Shown one piece after another: positions 32,966 through 41,300 of a stretch of 46,493 nt of DNA; the first letter of the stretch is position 1, and each line of letters begins with the position of its first letter. This DNA comes from a virus. The position numbers were made by a program, and so were the translations under genes. The notes under the pieces were generated by a model. It was not told the origin of the DNA, ran no database searches, and worked only from the letters and a program-made list of their open reading frames with translations. The stretch spans positions 1 to 46,493 of IMG/VR virus record IMGVR_UViG_3300009159_000105, one strand, 5' to 3'.

Positions 32966-33988
32966 ATGGGTCAACTATTCAAGAAGGCAGCTTGCTTTAC
33001 GGACATTCATTTTGGTATGCGTAGTAACAGTCGTACACACAACGACGATTGTGAATCGTTCATCAAGTGGTTTGTAAAGGAAGCACAAGCGGCTGGCGCT
33101 GAGACTTGTATTTTTCTTGGTGACTGGCATAACAATCGTTCAACAGTCAATGTGAGTACGCTGAACTATACAGTGAGCAATCTAGAGTATCTCAGCAAGA
33201 GTTTTGACCGTGTGTTCTTTATCACTGGCAATCACGACTTGTTCTATAGAGAAAAGCGTGAGATCCATAGCTTGCCATTTGGCAAGTACCTTACCAACAT
33301 CACCATGGTCAATGAAGCCATAGTCGAAGGCGACGTTGCTATCGTTCCATGGCTTGTGGGTGAAGAATGGACCAACATGAAGAAGCTAGACAGCAGATAT
33401 GTGTTTGGACATTTTGAGTTGCCCAGCTTCAAGATGAATGCCATGGTTGAAATGCCTGATCATGGCGGACTCAATGCAGGTCACTTTCCAAACCAAGAAC
33501 TTGTGTTCTCAGGACATTTCCACAAGCGCCAACAGAAAGGCAATGTTGTGTACATGGGCAATCCATTTCCGCATAACTTTGCTGATGCATGGGATGACGA
33601 ACGTGGCATGATGCTGTTGGACTGGGGTGGCAAGCCAGAGTACAAGAGCTGGCCAGATGCACCCAAGTTCCGTGTGCTTACACTGGGTGGTGTGATTGAA
33701 GATCCAGGTCGGGTACTTGATAAAAACACATTTGCTCGTATCAGCATTGACATTGATATCAGCTATGAAGAAGCACAGTTCCTTAAGAAAACATTCATGG
33801 AAGAATACGGTTGTAGGGATCTCACACTGATTCCTGCAAAGAAAGAAGAGCATGCCAAAGAATGGACTGCTGAGGATGTGAAATTTGAAAGCGTTGACCA
33901 AATCGTCATGACGCAATTGAATGCGATCGACTCAGATGTGATCGACAAGAAGATGTTGGTTGACATCTACAACGGTCTTACAGTATAA
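32966..33988 (+). CDS. 47: Recombination endonuclease subunit gp47 (SbcD/Mre11-like)
   Basis: 340 residues, the same size as T4 gp47 (339). Calcineurin-like phosphoesterase motifs: Asp13-x-His15 (FTDIHFG), Asp53 (GDWHNN), Asn89-His90-Asp91 (GNHD), and GHFHKR near residue 183, which together bind two metal ions. With gp46 it forms the Mre11/Rad50-type nuclease that resects DNA ends for recombination-dependent replication and host DNA breakdown. AAGGA lies before the ATG. gp46 follows after 13 bases. Confidence 0.95.
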   Translation: MGQLFKKAACFTDIHFGMRSNSRTHNDDCESFIKWFVKEAQAAGAETCIFLGDWHNNRSTVNVSTLNYTVSNLEYLSKSFDRVFFITGNHDLFYREKREIHSLPFGKYLTNITMVNEAIVEGDVAIVPWLVGEEWTNMKKLDSRYVFGHFELPSFKMNAMVEMPDHGGLNAGHFPNQELVFSGHFHKRQQKGNVVYMGNPFPHNFADAWDDERGMMLLDWGGKPEYKSWPDAPKFRVLTLGGVIEDPGRVLDKNTFARISIDIDISYEEAQFLKKTFMEEYGCRDLTLIPAKKEEHAKEWTAEDVKFESVDQIVMTQLNAIDSDVIDKKMLVDIYNGLTV

Positions 33989-34001
33989 TGCAGGACAATC
34001 A

Positions 34002-35777
34002 ATGCTGACAATTAAAAATCTCACGGTAAAGAACTTCCTGTCTGTTGGTAATGTTACCCAAGCGGTAAACCTTGACCAACATGGCCTCACCTTGGTCATT
34101 GGTCTTAACATGGACATGGGTGGCGAAGGCGCACGTAACGGTGTGGGTAAGACCACTATCGTCAATGCACTCAGCTATGCATTGTATGGCAATGCACTCA
34201 GCAACATCCGTAAGGACAATCTTATCAACAAGACCAATGATAAGAACATGTTGGTCACAGTGGAGTTTGAAAAGAATGGCCACAACTATCGTATTGAACG
34301 TGGCCGCAAGCCCAACATATTTCGTTTCGCAGTTGATGATGACGAAGTAAACGAAGCCGGCACCAACGAAGGACAGGGCGAAAACAAACTTACCCAGGAA
34401 GCAGTAGAACGCATCCTGGGCATGAGCCACGAGATGTTCAAACATATCCTGGCACTGAATACCTACAATGAACCTTTCCTAAGCATGAAGAACAATGATC
34501 AGAAAGAGATCATTGAAGAGCTACTGGGTATCACACTACTCAGTGAAAAAGCAGAGCTTCTTAAAGAAGCAATGAAAAACACACGCGATGGTATCAAGGA
34601 AGAAGAATTCCGTATCAGGGCTTTGCAAGAAACCAATGCCAAGATACAGAGTTCTATTGAGGACATTGAACGTCGTAGTCGCATCTGGGTCAAGAAGAAA
34701 GATGATGACATGGTCAAGTTGGTTGCTTCAATCAACGAACTTGAAACCATTGACATTAACCAAGAGCTTGCAAACCATTCAGCACTGACTGCATGGAAAG
34801 AAAAAGAACAAAAGATCAAGCGTTATACCAAGGACCTGGCAAATGCACAGGCAGCAGTAAAGCGACTGAGTGGACAGTTGGTAGAGTTGACCGGTGCATG
34901 TGACAAAGCAAAAGATCACAAGTGCCATGCTTGTGGACAGGGCTTGCATGATGACCAACAGTCATCCATGATATCTGAGCTGGAATCTGCTATGATGAGT
35001 GTGGCAGACGATCTAGAGCGCGAGCATGCACTAGAGCAAGAGGCCAAAGCAAAAATTGAAGAATCTGGCAGTTTGGGTACAGCACCACGTGTTCGGTATA
35101 CCGACATAAATGATGCTGTGAACCACAAGAGTAGCTTGGAAAATCTAAAGTCGCAGTTGGTACAGCGTGATGCAGATAAGGATCCATATCAGGATCAAAT
35201 TGAAACATTGCGCAACAAAGCACTAGCGGAAGTTGACTGGAACCCAATAAACACTCTTAACAAGAAGCTTGAACATCAAGAGTTCTTGTATAAGTTGCTC
35301 ACTAACAAGGACTCATTTGTGCGACGTCGCATCATTGAGCAGAACTTGAGCTATTTGAATCACAGGTTGAATCACTATCTTACATTGCTACAGCTACCAC
35401 ATGAAGTCAATTTCCAAAGCGACCTTACTGTTGGTATCAAGATGCTGGGACAAGAATTTGACTTTGACAATCTCAGCCGTGGCGAACGCAACAGGCTCAT
35501 CTTAGGATTGAGCTGGAGTTTCCGAGACGTGTTTGAGAGTTTGAATTTTCCTTGTAATTTGCTGTTCATTGACGAGCTTGTAGATTCAGGTATGGATCCA
35601 GTAGGTGTAGACGCCGCACTGGCCGTGCTCAAGAAGTTCAGCAGAGAATCAAAGAAGAATGTTTTCTTGATATCTCATAGAGATGAATTGATAACACGTG
35701 TAAACAACAGTTTGCAAGTTGTCAAAGAAAACGGATTTACCACGTTCTCGACGGATGTGGATATGATGGAGGCATGA
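34002..35777 (+). CDS. 46: Recombination endonuclease subunit gp46 (SbcC/Rad50-like)
   Basis: 591 residues from the ATG at 34002 (AGGA upstream); T4 gp46 has 560. Walker A ARNGVGKTTIVNAL near residue 47; long helical coiled-coil arms around residues 180-300 and 330-440; the zinc hook Cys-x2-Cys (CHACGQG) at about 308; the ABC signature LSRGERNRL near 491; Walker B LLFIDELVDSG near 520; and a switch His in LISHRDEL near 560. It is the ATPase partner of gp47. The last residues overlap the next small gene region, which has its ribosome site inside the gp46 end. Confidence 0.95.
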   Translation: MLTIKNLTVKNFLSVGNVTQAVNLDQHGLTLVIGLNMDMGGEGARNGVGKTTIVNALSYALYGNALSNIRKDNLINKTNDKNMLVTVEFEKNGHNYRIERGRKPNIFRFAVDDDEVNEAGTNEGQGENKLTQEAVERILGMSHEMFKHILALNTYNEPFLSMKNNDQKEIIEELLGITLLSEKAELLKEAMKNTRDGIKEEEFRIRALQETNAKIQSSIEDIERRSRIWVKKKDDDMVKLVASINELETIDINQELANHSALTAWKEKEQKIKRYTKDLANAQAAVKRLSGQLVELTGACDKAKDHKCHACGQGLHDDQQSSMISELESAMMSVADDLEREHALEQEAKAKIEESGSLGTAPRVRYTDINDAVNHKSSLENLKSQLVQRDADKDPYQDQIETLRNKALAEVDWNPINTLNKKLEHQEFLYKLLTNKDSFVRRRIIEQNLSYLNHRLNHYLTLLQLPHEVNFQSDLTVGIKMLGQEFDFDNLSRGERNRLILGLSWSFRDVFESLNFPCNLLFIDELVDSGMDPVGVDAALAVLKKFSRESKKNVFLISHRDELITRVNNSLQVVKENGFTTFSTDVDMMEA

Positions 35778-35779
35778 AA

Positions 35780-35986
35780 ATGACCGAACAAACAAAAAGC
35801 AATCACGACATTATTGCAGAAGCATTTCAAACGTATCTTGATGAGAACGCAAAGTTCACTGGCAAAGGCGTCAAGGCGGCTGCAAGTCGCGCACGTAAGG
35901 CACTAGGTGACATTCGCAAGGCAGCTGGTGAGCGCCGTAAAGAAATCATGGTAGAGAAAACTGCTATGACCGAGAAGAAGGCCTGA
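35780..35986 (+). CDS. Small basic helical protein
   Basis: 68 residues from the ATG at 35780. An earlier ATG at 35774 is only one base after GGAGG (35768-35772), whereas 35780 has an ideal seven-base spacer, so the later start is preferred. The protein is Lys/Arg/Ala-rich (GVKAAASRARKALGDIRKAA, then GERRKEIM) and helical. The composition resembles H1-like nucleic-acid-binding proteins, and small proteins of this kind follow gp46 in other aquatic T4-like phages as far as I recall. DNA binding is an inference from charge only. Confidence 0.75.
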   Translation: MTEQTKSNHDIIAEAFQTYLDENAKFTGKGVKAAASRARKALGDIRKAAGERRKEIMVEKTAMTEKKA

Positions 35987-36018
35987 TAAACAGGTTCATA
36001 GCATAAATCAAAGTACAC

Positions 36019-36537
36019 ATGGCGTCGAAAAGCAAAAACAAAGGTAAGTCCTGGGAAAGAGATGTTGCAAATTTCTTGTCCGAACTGTATGGAGCGTCGT
36101 TCATACGTGTTCCATCTAGCGGTGCATACGTGGGCGGCAAAAATGCTGTTCGCAAAGAGTTCTTGCACGAAGGACAGATACGCTCAATGAAGGGCGACAT
36201 CACTCCACCAGGTGAATGGAAGCACCTCAACATAGAATGCAAAAGCTATGCTGAGTTTCCATTCCACCAGCTTTTCACGTCAGGTAAGATAACACTCTTA
36301 GACAACTGGATAGATCAGACCATTGAAGCTGCCGATGAAAACGACCTTAACATCGTTATCATGAAGTTCAACAGAAAAGGCAGCTTCATTGCGTTTGAGT
36401 ACAAGCACTTTCCTACATTTACAACACATAGGCATGTCCGTTACGACAGCGTAAAACACGGACCATGGGCATTTACAGGCTTTGACGACTTTTGGCAATT
36501 GAACAAAGACGCAGTTAAAACCCTTTCTATCCCTTAA
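36019..36537 (+). CDS. PD-(D/E)XK nuclease-like protein
   Basis: 172 residues. SKNKGKSWERDVANFLSELY provides a first helix with Glu13; FIRVPSSGAYVGG is the strand and Ser/Gly-rich loop common in Holliday-junction-resolvase-like and restriction-type nucleases; Asp60 (MKGDIT) and Glu73-x-Lys75 (NIECKSY) give the catalytic D-ExK set. The spacing of 13 residues between Asp and ExK is normal for the fold. A recombination or DNA-processing role fits its place after gp47/46. The start lacks a clear Shine-Dalgarno, and the sequence ends at the structured non-coding region. Confidence 0.75.
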   Translation: MASKSKNKGKSWERDVANFLSELYGASFIRVPSSGAYVGGKNAVRKEFLHEGQIRSMKGDITPPGEWKHLNIECKSYAEFPFHQLFTSGKITLLDNWIDQTIEAADENDLNIVIMKFNRKGSFIAFEYKHFPTFTTHRHVRYDSVKHGPWAFTGFDDFWQLNKDAVKTLSIP

Positions 36538-37116
36538 AACTCCCCACAGGCTCATCTCTACCGATAGGCTGCGCAACGGCCGCATAACTAGTTGCCCTAG
36601 ACCTGGACACACGTATCGCAGGGACGGAAATTGTGCGCGGTAGCACAGACTCAGCACCACTATCCTTTACAGGACGTAAGTCAAACGGTATGAAACTGGC
36701 TTGGTGTGAGAATAGCAAAACCGAAATGAGCAAGCTCTATTGACAATTATAACTTGCGTGATCCCAGGACGATTCTATCGGGTGTCTTGGGTTAGTCAGC
36801 GTCATTAAAAGAAGATAGACGTAAAAAGGTACAGCATGACCGCCTTTGCCCTCTGGGTTGTTTCTGATAGATGTGGTATGGTACTCTGGAGAAAGTCCTT
36901 AGTCCAGCTTTTCACTTTGCCCTTAACAGGGCGAAGTGTGGCTGGAACCTCAGAGAAAATATCATCTTGTTTCACTAGTAAACAAAATAACTTAGAATCT
37001 AAAAAGTAAAAATGATTCATGAACATATCACGAGCGATAGCGATGTGAATGTGAAATGAAGGCTGCGACAGCAGCCAGGTGTTAGAGGATACTTGAAATA
37101 TAAGGCAAGTTCTGAC
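36538..37116 (+). ncRNA. Candidate large structured RNA region (no credible gene)
   Basis: About 580 bases between convergent genes. No open frame here has a ribosome site. Strong hairpins: 36763-36791 (CCCAGGAC with GTCTTGGG); 36799-36822 (GCGTC with GACGT); 36829-36884 (GTACAGCATGACC with GGTATGGTAC, bulged); a nested stem 36884-36955 with CTCTG/CAGAG outside, TCCAGC/GCTGGA inside and an 11-pair apex CACTTTGCCCT/AGGGCGAAGTG closing a TAAC loop; and 37061-37076 (GGCTGC-GACA-GCAGCC). The 5' half has weaker stems (TGTGC/GCACA near 36632-36648; GCAAC/GTTGC near 36573-36595). Consecutive helices of this kind suggest an RNA with tertiary structure. Strand is assigned by neighbour operon only. Confidence 0.45.
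36884..36955. other. Nested 22-pair hairpin
   Basis: Three coaxial stems: 36884-36888 with 36951-36955; 36903-36908 with 36941-36946; 36913-36923 with 36928-36938 (11 pairs with one G-U). The internal loop on the 5' side contains GAGAAAGTCC. No U-run follows, so it is not a simple terminator. Confidence 0.85.
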
Positions 37117-37323
37117 TTACATCATCTGTTGTGTTTTTGTCTTAACACCAGCTAGCTTCATGTCTAGTTCGACTTTGTCCTTGACTACTTCTGCTAGGAC
37201 TTGCCTTTCTTCCAGGCTCATATTGATCACTTCGTTGTAGCTTAGGCCACTATAAACCGCTAGCTGTTGCACGTCTTTGATCAGGCCCCTGGCTTCAATT
37301 CTATACTCATCAACGTATTTCAT
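37117..37323 (-). CDS. Small hypothetical protein, 68 residues
   Basis: I do not recognise it. It is fully helical in appearance (MKYVDEYRIEARGLIKDVQQ; LEERQVLAEVVKDKVELDMK) with a Lys/Thr-rich end. It follows the gp26-like gene by 23 bases. The weak ribosome site CAGG, two bases before the ATG, is part of a 7-pair hairpin that also covers the upstream stop codon, so translation is probably coupled. Its size and place beside a hub assembly protein and opposite a tape-measure-like gene would suit a tail assembly chaperone, but this is speculation. Confidence 0.65.
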   Translation of the reverse strand: MKYVDEYRIEARGLIKDVQQLAVYSGLSYNEVINMSLEERQVLAEVVKDKVELDMKLAGVKTKTQQMM

Positions 37324-37325
37324 TA

Positions 37326-37351
37326 CCTGAGCGTTGTCTGTGGTGCTCAGG
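37326..37351 (-). promoter_or_regulatory. Hairpin spanning gp26 stop and next ribosome site
   Basis: On the minus strand CCTGAGC and GCTCAGG pair perfectly across a 12-base loop. The 5' arm holds the TGA stop of the gp26-like gene and the 3' arm holds the CAGG two bases before the ATG of the 68-residue gene. A ribosome finishing the first gene would melt the stem and expose the second start. Confidence 0.65.
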
Positions 37352-38195
37352 AGCCTTGAGCGAAAAAACTTACTGGGTCCAGGGTAAAGTCAACTTCAAA
37401 CCTACGACCACATCCTTCTTGTCCACAGATGACTTCTACACGAGTTTCAGCACCGCTCTGATTGACTTCTCTTATCTTGTTTTCAATCTTCTTGAATTCA
37501 CCGGTTTCAAGTTGTGATAGCCATTCGCTAATAGCTCCACGGTCGGTAATTTCTTGACCGTCAGGAGTAACAACTGCATCAATAACTTTTGATATGATTT
37601 CTTGTGCAAGTTCAATGTTACGACCAGTTACTTCATTACTGACACGTAACTTCAATCCTTCGTCTTCTGAATCCATGACTGCCTGTAGCTTGCGAACATT
37701 TTCAAATTGCACCATACCCAGTTTGTTTTGATCTGAAAGAGTGCTAGGACTTAACCGTATAGTAAGTTCATTGCTCAGTACTACTTCGTTTACTGGAGCA
37801 ATACCCTTGATTTTTATCAAGAGATTATCTACGCTAATACCGTATGTGCCTGACCAATCACCGCATGGACATGTGGTGCTGATATCCATCTTTTCTCCGT
37901 ATGTGGCCTTGCGTATGGCAAGCAATATAGCGTCTACGTCTGGGTTTGGCATTTCGCTTGGGTTAGAAATGTCTGGAACACAGCTCTTTATCAACTGTAT
38001 GATAGCATCGCCATTGAGCAATGAGTCAGCATTTTTAACCAGCAGTTCATCTTTTGCAGTCATTGGAAATACTGCAATTTCTCCGTCAACTGTTACCTTG
38101 GGCGGTGTCTTGTAAAACTTTCCTCCGCTGGGTAATGTTACATTGAGTCCTGGCTTTCTAAAATACTGGCCTAACGGGTTGTTAGCTTGTGTCAT
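37347..38195 (-). CDS. 26: Baseplate hub assembly protein, gp26-like
   Basis: 282 residues (T4 gp26 is 208). The N-terminal half reads LPSGGKFYKTPP, then IAVFPMTAKDELLVKNADSL and LNGDAIIQLIKSCVPDIS, then AIRKATYGEKMDI, the signature of the T4-like baseplate hub family. Cys-Pro-Cys at about 109-111 and a second CGQEGCGRRF near 264 could bind zinc. The C-terminal half is helical. It starts from a divergent promoter region shared with the tape-measure-like gene. The family is secure; its exact role in hub assembly is less clear even in T4. Confidence 0.82.
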   Translation of the reverse strand: MTQANNPLGQYFRKPGLNVTLPSGGKFYKTPPKVTVDGEIAVFPMTAKDELLVKNADSLLNGDAIIQLIKSCVPDISNPSEMPNPDVDAILLAIRKATYGEKMDISTTCPCGDWSGTYGISVDNLLIKIKGIAPVNEVVLSNELTIRLSPSTLSDQNKLGMVQFENVRKLQAVMDSEDEGLKLRVSNEVTGRNIELAQEIISKVIDAVVTPDGQEITDRGAISEWLSQLETGEFKKIENKIREVNQSGAETRVEVICGQEGCGRRFEVDFTLDPVSFFAQGS

Positions 38196-38216
38196 GTGTT
38201 GATCCTCCGATTACTT

Positions 38217-38224
38217 TTATTTAG
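38217..38224 (-). promoter_or_regulatory. Late promoter, TAAATA type
   Basis: Minus strand GCTAAATAAAAG, 22 bases before the gp26-like ATG, followed by GGAGGATC as ribosome site. With the site at 38276 on the other strand it makes the 111-base gap a divergent late promoter region. Confidence 0.5.
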
Positions 38225-38275
38225 CTGGGTTATAATGGGGGTATTTACTCGTTCAAACACCACTTTTTCAAACCG

Positions 38276-38285
38276 GTAAATAAAC
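38276..38285 (+). promoter_or_regulatory. Late promoter, TAAATA type
   Basis: GGTAAATAAACG, 22 bases before the ATG of the 1948-residue gene. The same GGTAAATAA occurs before gp20, and CGTAAATAA before the last gene of the window, so plus-strand late sites share a G-T-A-A-A-T-A-A variant. Confidence 0.55.
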
Positions 38286-38306
38286 GATAACATTGGATGA
38301 CTCTAC

Positions 38307-41300
38307 ATGGCATTACCACCAGATCCGGATCAACTCACTAACAAAATTGCCAACTGGCCAAAATGGGCCACGGAAGAATCTATCAACAGTCTTTCGGCTG
38401 CAATGGGCCGAAACAACGGTTCTCTGTTGGCTGCGGTAAAGAAGACCAATGAACTTTTAGCAAAGCAACAATCATCTGCTTCAAAAGATCAAACCGCACA
38501 GAAAGCAGTGATTGGATCTCTAGACAAGAGTGTGAAAGTACAGCAAAGCAATGCCAATGCAATAAAGTCACTGAGTGCTGGACTTAGCAGTATTGCCAAA
38601 GGACAGGCCGCAGTAGTTGCCGCTATAAAACAGCAAAACAATGCCAGTGCTATCAAATCGCTGAATCCTGGTATCAGTAGCCTTGCCAAGGGACAAGCCG
38701 CAGTAGTCGCGGCTGTGCGCCGCTTAGAATCCAAGAATAAGACATCCGGTGCTAAAGTAACTCCTGTTACAGGCGTAAGTGCGGCATCTATATCACTAGG
38801 AAATCGCACACTGACTCGTGCAGTTGAGGTAGGTTTTAGGTCGTTATCACAGCAACAGTCACGTTCCAATGCACTACTGAAATCTATCAATAATAACACA
38901 TCTGGTGGTTTAAGAGGGTCTGTTGATACCAACATCAATCGCAGAGCTGGGCAAACACAACAGCAAAATACCACTAACCGCAGAACACGCAATGCTAATA
39001 ATGCAAATCAAGCTGAAAATCTTGATGATATGGTTGGAGGCAACAGATTTAGATTTAGCAAAAGACGTTACGAGTTTGCTGACAGGAAAAATCCTAGATT
39101 TGATTCGGCTACAAATAGAGCCACTGCTTCTATTCGTAGTGTTAGAGATGATCTGAAAAAAATGACCCCGGCACAGCGCAAAGAAGCCGCACGTATCATT
39201 GCCGAAGATATCAAAGCTACATTTGGTGCCGCTGCAAAGAAACCTCTACAGGAATTCCAAGCAAAAGTAACTGCCGCCGCCGGAGATGCTGACAAGTTAA
39301 ACAAGGCTTTCAAAGAACTAAAACAACGCATAGAATCTGAAGAAGTCCAATCTAAAGGCCGCCCAGGTGAATCAAATTCAGGCACTTATAGACGCACAAT
39401 GGGCCTTGATCCTAACGCAAGCAAATATAAAGAAGCTGCCGGGAAAGCCAAATCTGGAGATGCAATAGGTAGTGTACTAAGTCTATTTGGTGGTTTGCTT
39501 GAATCTGCTGGCGGACTGTTAATACGCACATTTGGCATGAGACTTGCTCCAGTAATAGCTGCCACAGCCGCAATGTTTAGTGTACTAGTTGGTGTTACTG
39601 AGCAACTGATCAAAATTTGGAAGATGGGTGCTGAGTCAACAACACGAGCACTCATGCAAGGTCTTGACGGCCTAACCAATTCCGCAGTTAGCTATGCCAT
39701 TGCCGCAAAAACTGCTGGACTAACAATAGAACAGTTTGAAAAAGCTCTAAGAAGCGCCGGCGGCATGGCAAATCTTCTTGATGACAATGTCAGGAACACC
39801 GGACAGGCATTTGCCGACGGAATCAAGGCTTTCCGAGAAGCCGCCAGCAGAGCAAATTATTTTGGACAGAGCTTTGAAGAACTAAACAGATCATTTGGAC
39901 GTTCAATACAGATGGTAGCACTGGCTGGCCTTAAAGGCAGCGATGCTGTCACTACGGCAACACAAATGGCACTAGGTGAAGCTGATACGGTAAGACGTCT
40001 TGCTATTTCTACAGGTAAGACTGTGGAAGAAATCAACACTAGATTTGATGACCTTGCCAGGAACGATTATTTCCGACTAAGCACAAGTAGATTATTAGCA
40101 CGTGGCGAACAAGCCGCGGCTATGCAAGTTAATAATCTTGCCAAAGCATTTGTTGCGGCTAGTGATGAATTTGGCAAAGGCATGGCTGAAGACATGTCAT
40201 TGGCTGCTATTGCAGGAGTTGATCCATCCATGCTTGGTGGACCGTATCAACAGATGATGTTGATGTTCCCAGAACTTGAGAAAGCAATCAGAGACGGACA
40301 ACGAGCCGGTATGACACCGGAACAGCTTAATCAAGTGATGGCTCAGCAAGCACAGATGATCATGCGCGATCCAAGATACACAGGTCAGATCAGCATGATG
40401 GCAATGGACAAAGACATGCGTCCACAGCTGAGATTCTTGCAACAACTTGCTTCATCAAGGACAGACTTAGCACAACCAGGTGGTCCTACAACAGAAGGAG
40501 CCAGGGCCGCAGCCACACAGCAAGACCTTGATGCGTCACTGCAGAGATTGCAAGGATCTATACTACAAGCAGTTGAACCATTGATGGGTACAATTACTAA
40601 TATGGTAAAAGCCCTTACTGGTTTAATTGAAGGGTTCAACAGTTTAAGTAACGCTACTAAAACTCTTATAATAGCATTTGGTGTTATTGCGGCAACACTT
40701 GGTGCTGGAATATTGACCGGAAAAGGATTTTCTCGCGCCATGGGCGGCGGGCGAAGCGGCCCGACACCACCGCCTGGTGGTGCAGGCGGTGCAACTCCTT
40801 CGGGTAGCGGACCTAGAGGTGGAGGAACGCCGCCAGGCGGTGCAGGTGGTGCAGGCGGAGCCGCAGGCGCAGCCGAAGGAGCAGCTAGCGGCGGCTGGAG
40901 AGAAGCACTTAAGAAAGGTGCAGGCCGTCTTGGAAGAATTGGTAAAGCTGGTGCACTTGGGTTATCAGCATTGCTTGGTGGACTACTAGGAGGGTCAACA
41001 CCTGCTGAAGGAGGAACCCCACCACCTGCTGAAGGTACTCCACGACCACCGGCCACCGGTACTCCACGACCTGCAGATCCAAGGTTTAATACAGATCCAA
41101 TGGGCAATCCAATTCCTAAGGAAATTGAAGCCAAACCTGCGGAAGTAAAACCAATTGAAGTCAAGCCAGGTACTGCTGAAGTCAAGCCAATTGAAGCCAA
41201 ACCTGCGGAAGTAAAACCAATTGAAGTCAAGCCAGGTACTGCTGAAGTCAAGCCAATTGAAGCCAAGCCTGCGGAAGTAAAACCAATTGAAGTCAAGCCA

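Noticed and set aside
36480-36620. tmRNA, suggested by GGCTTTGACG near 36480 and a frame ending ATAA before TAA at 36585
   Set aside because: The first element is coding sequence of the nuclease (TGFDDFW), there is no T-arm GGTTCRA or 3' CCA in a suitable place, and no pairing that forms an acceptor stem was found.
36888-36898. RNase P RNA, suggested by GAGAAAGTCC resembling the conserved GAGGAAAGTCC
   Set aside because: The other conserved blocks (for example the ACAGA...GCTTA P4 partner and the GGTAA..CTCC block) are missing downstream, and the surrounding stems do not match.
36805-37026. 73-codon minus-strand frame in the structured gap
   Set aside because: No Shine-Dalgarno, unusual composition for the window, and it runs across the strong nested hairpin, so it is better explained as chance.
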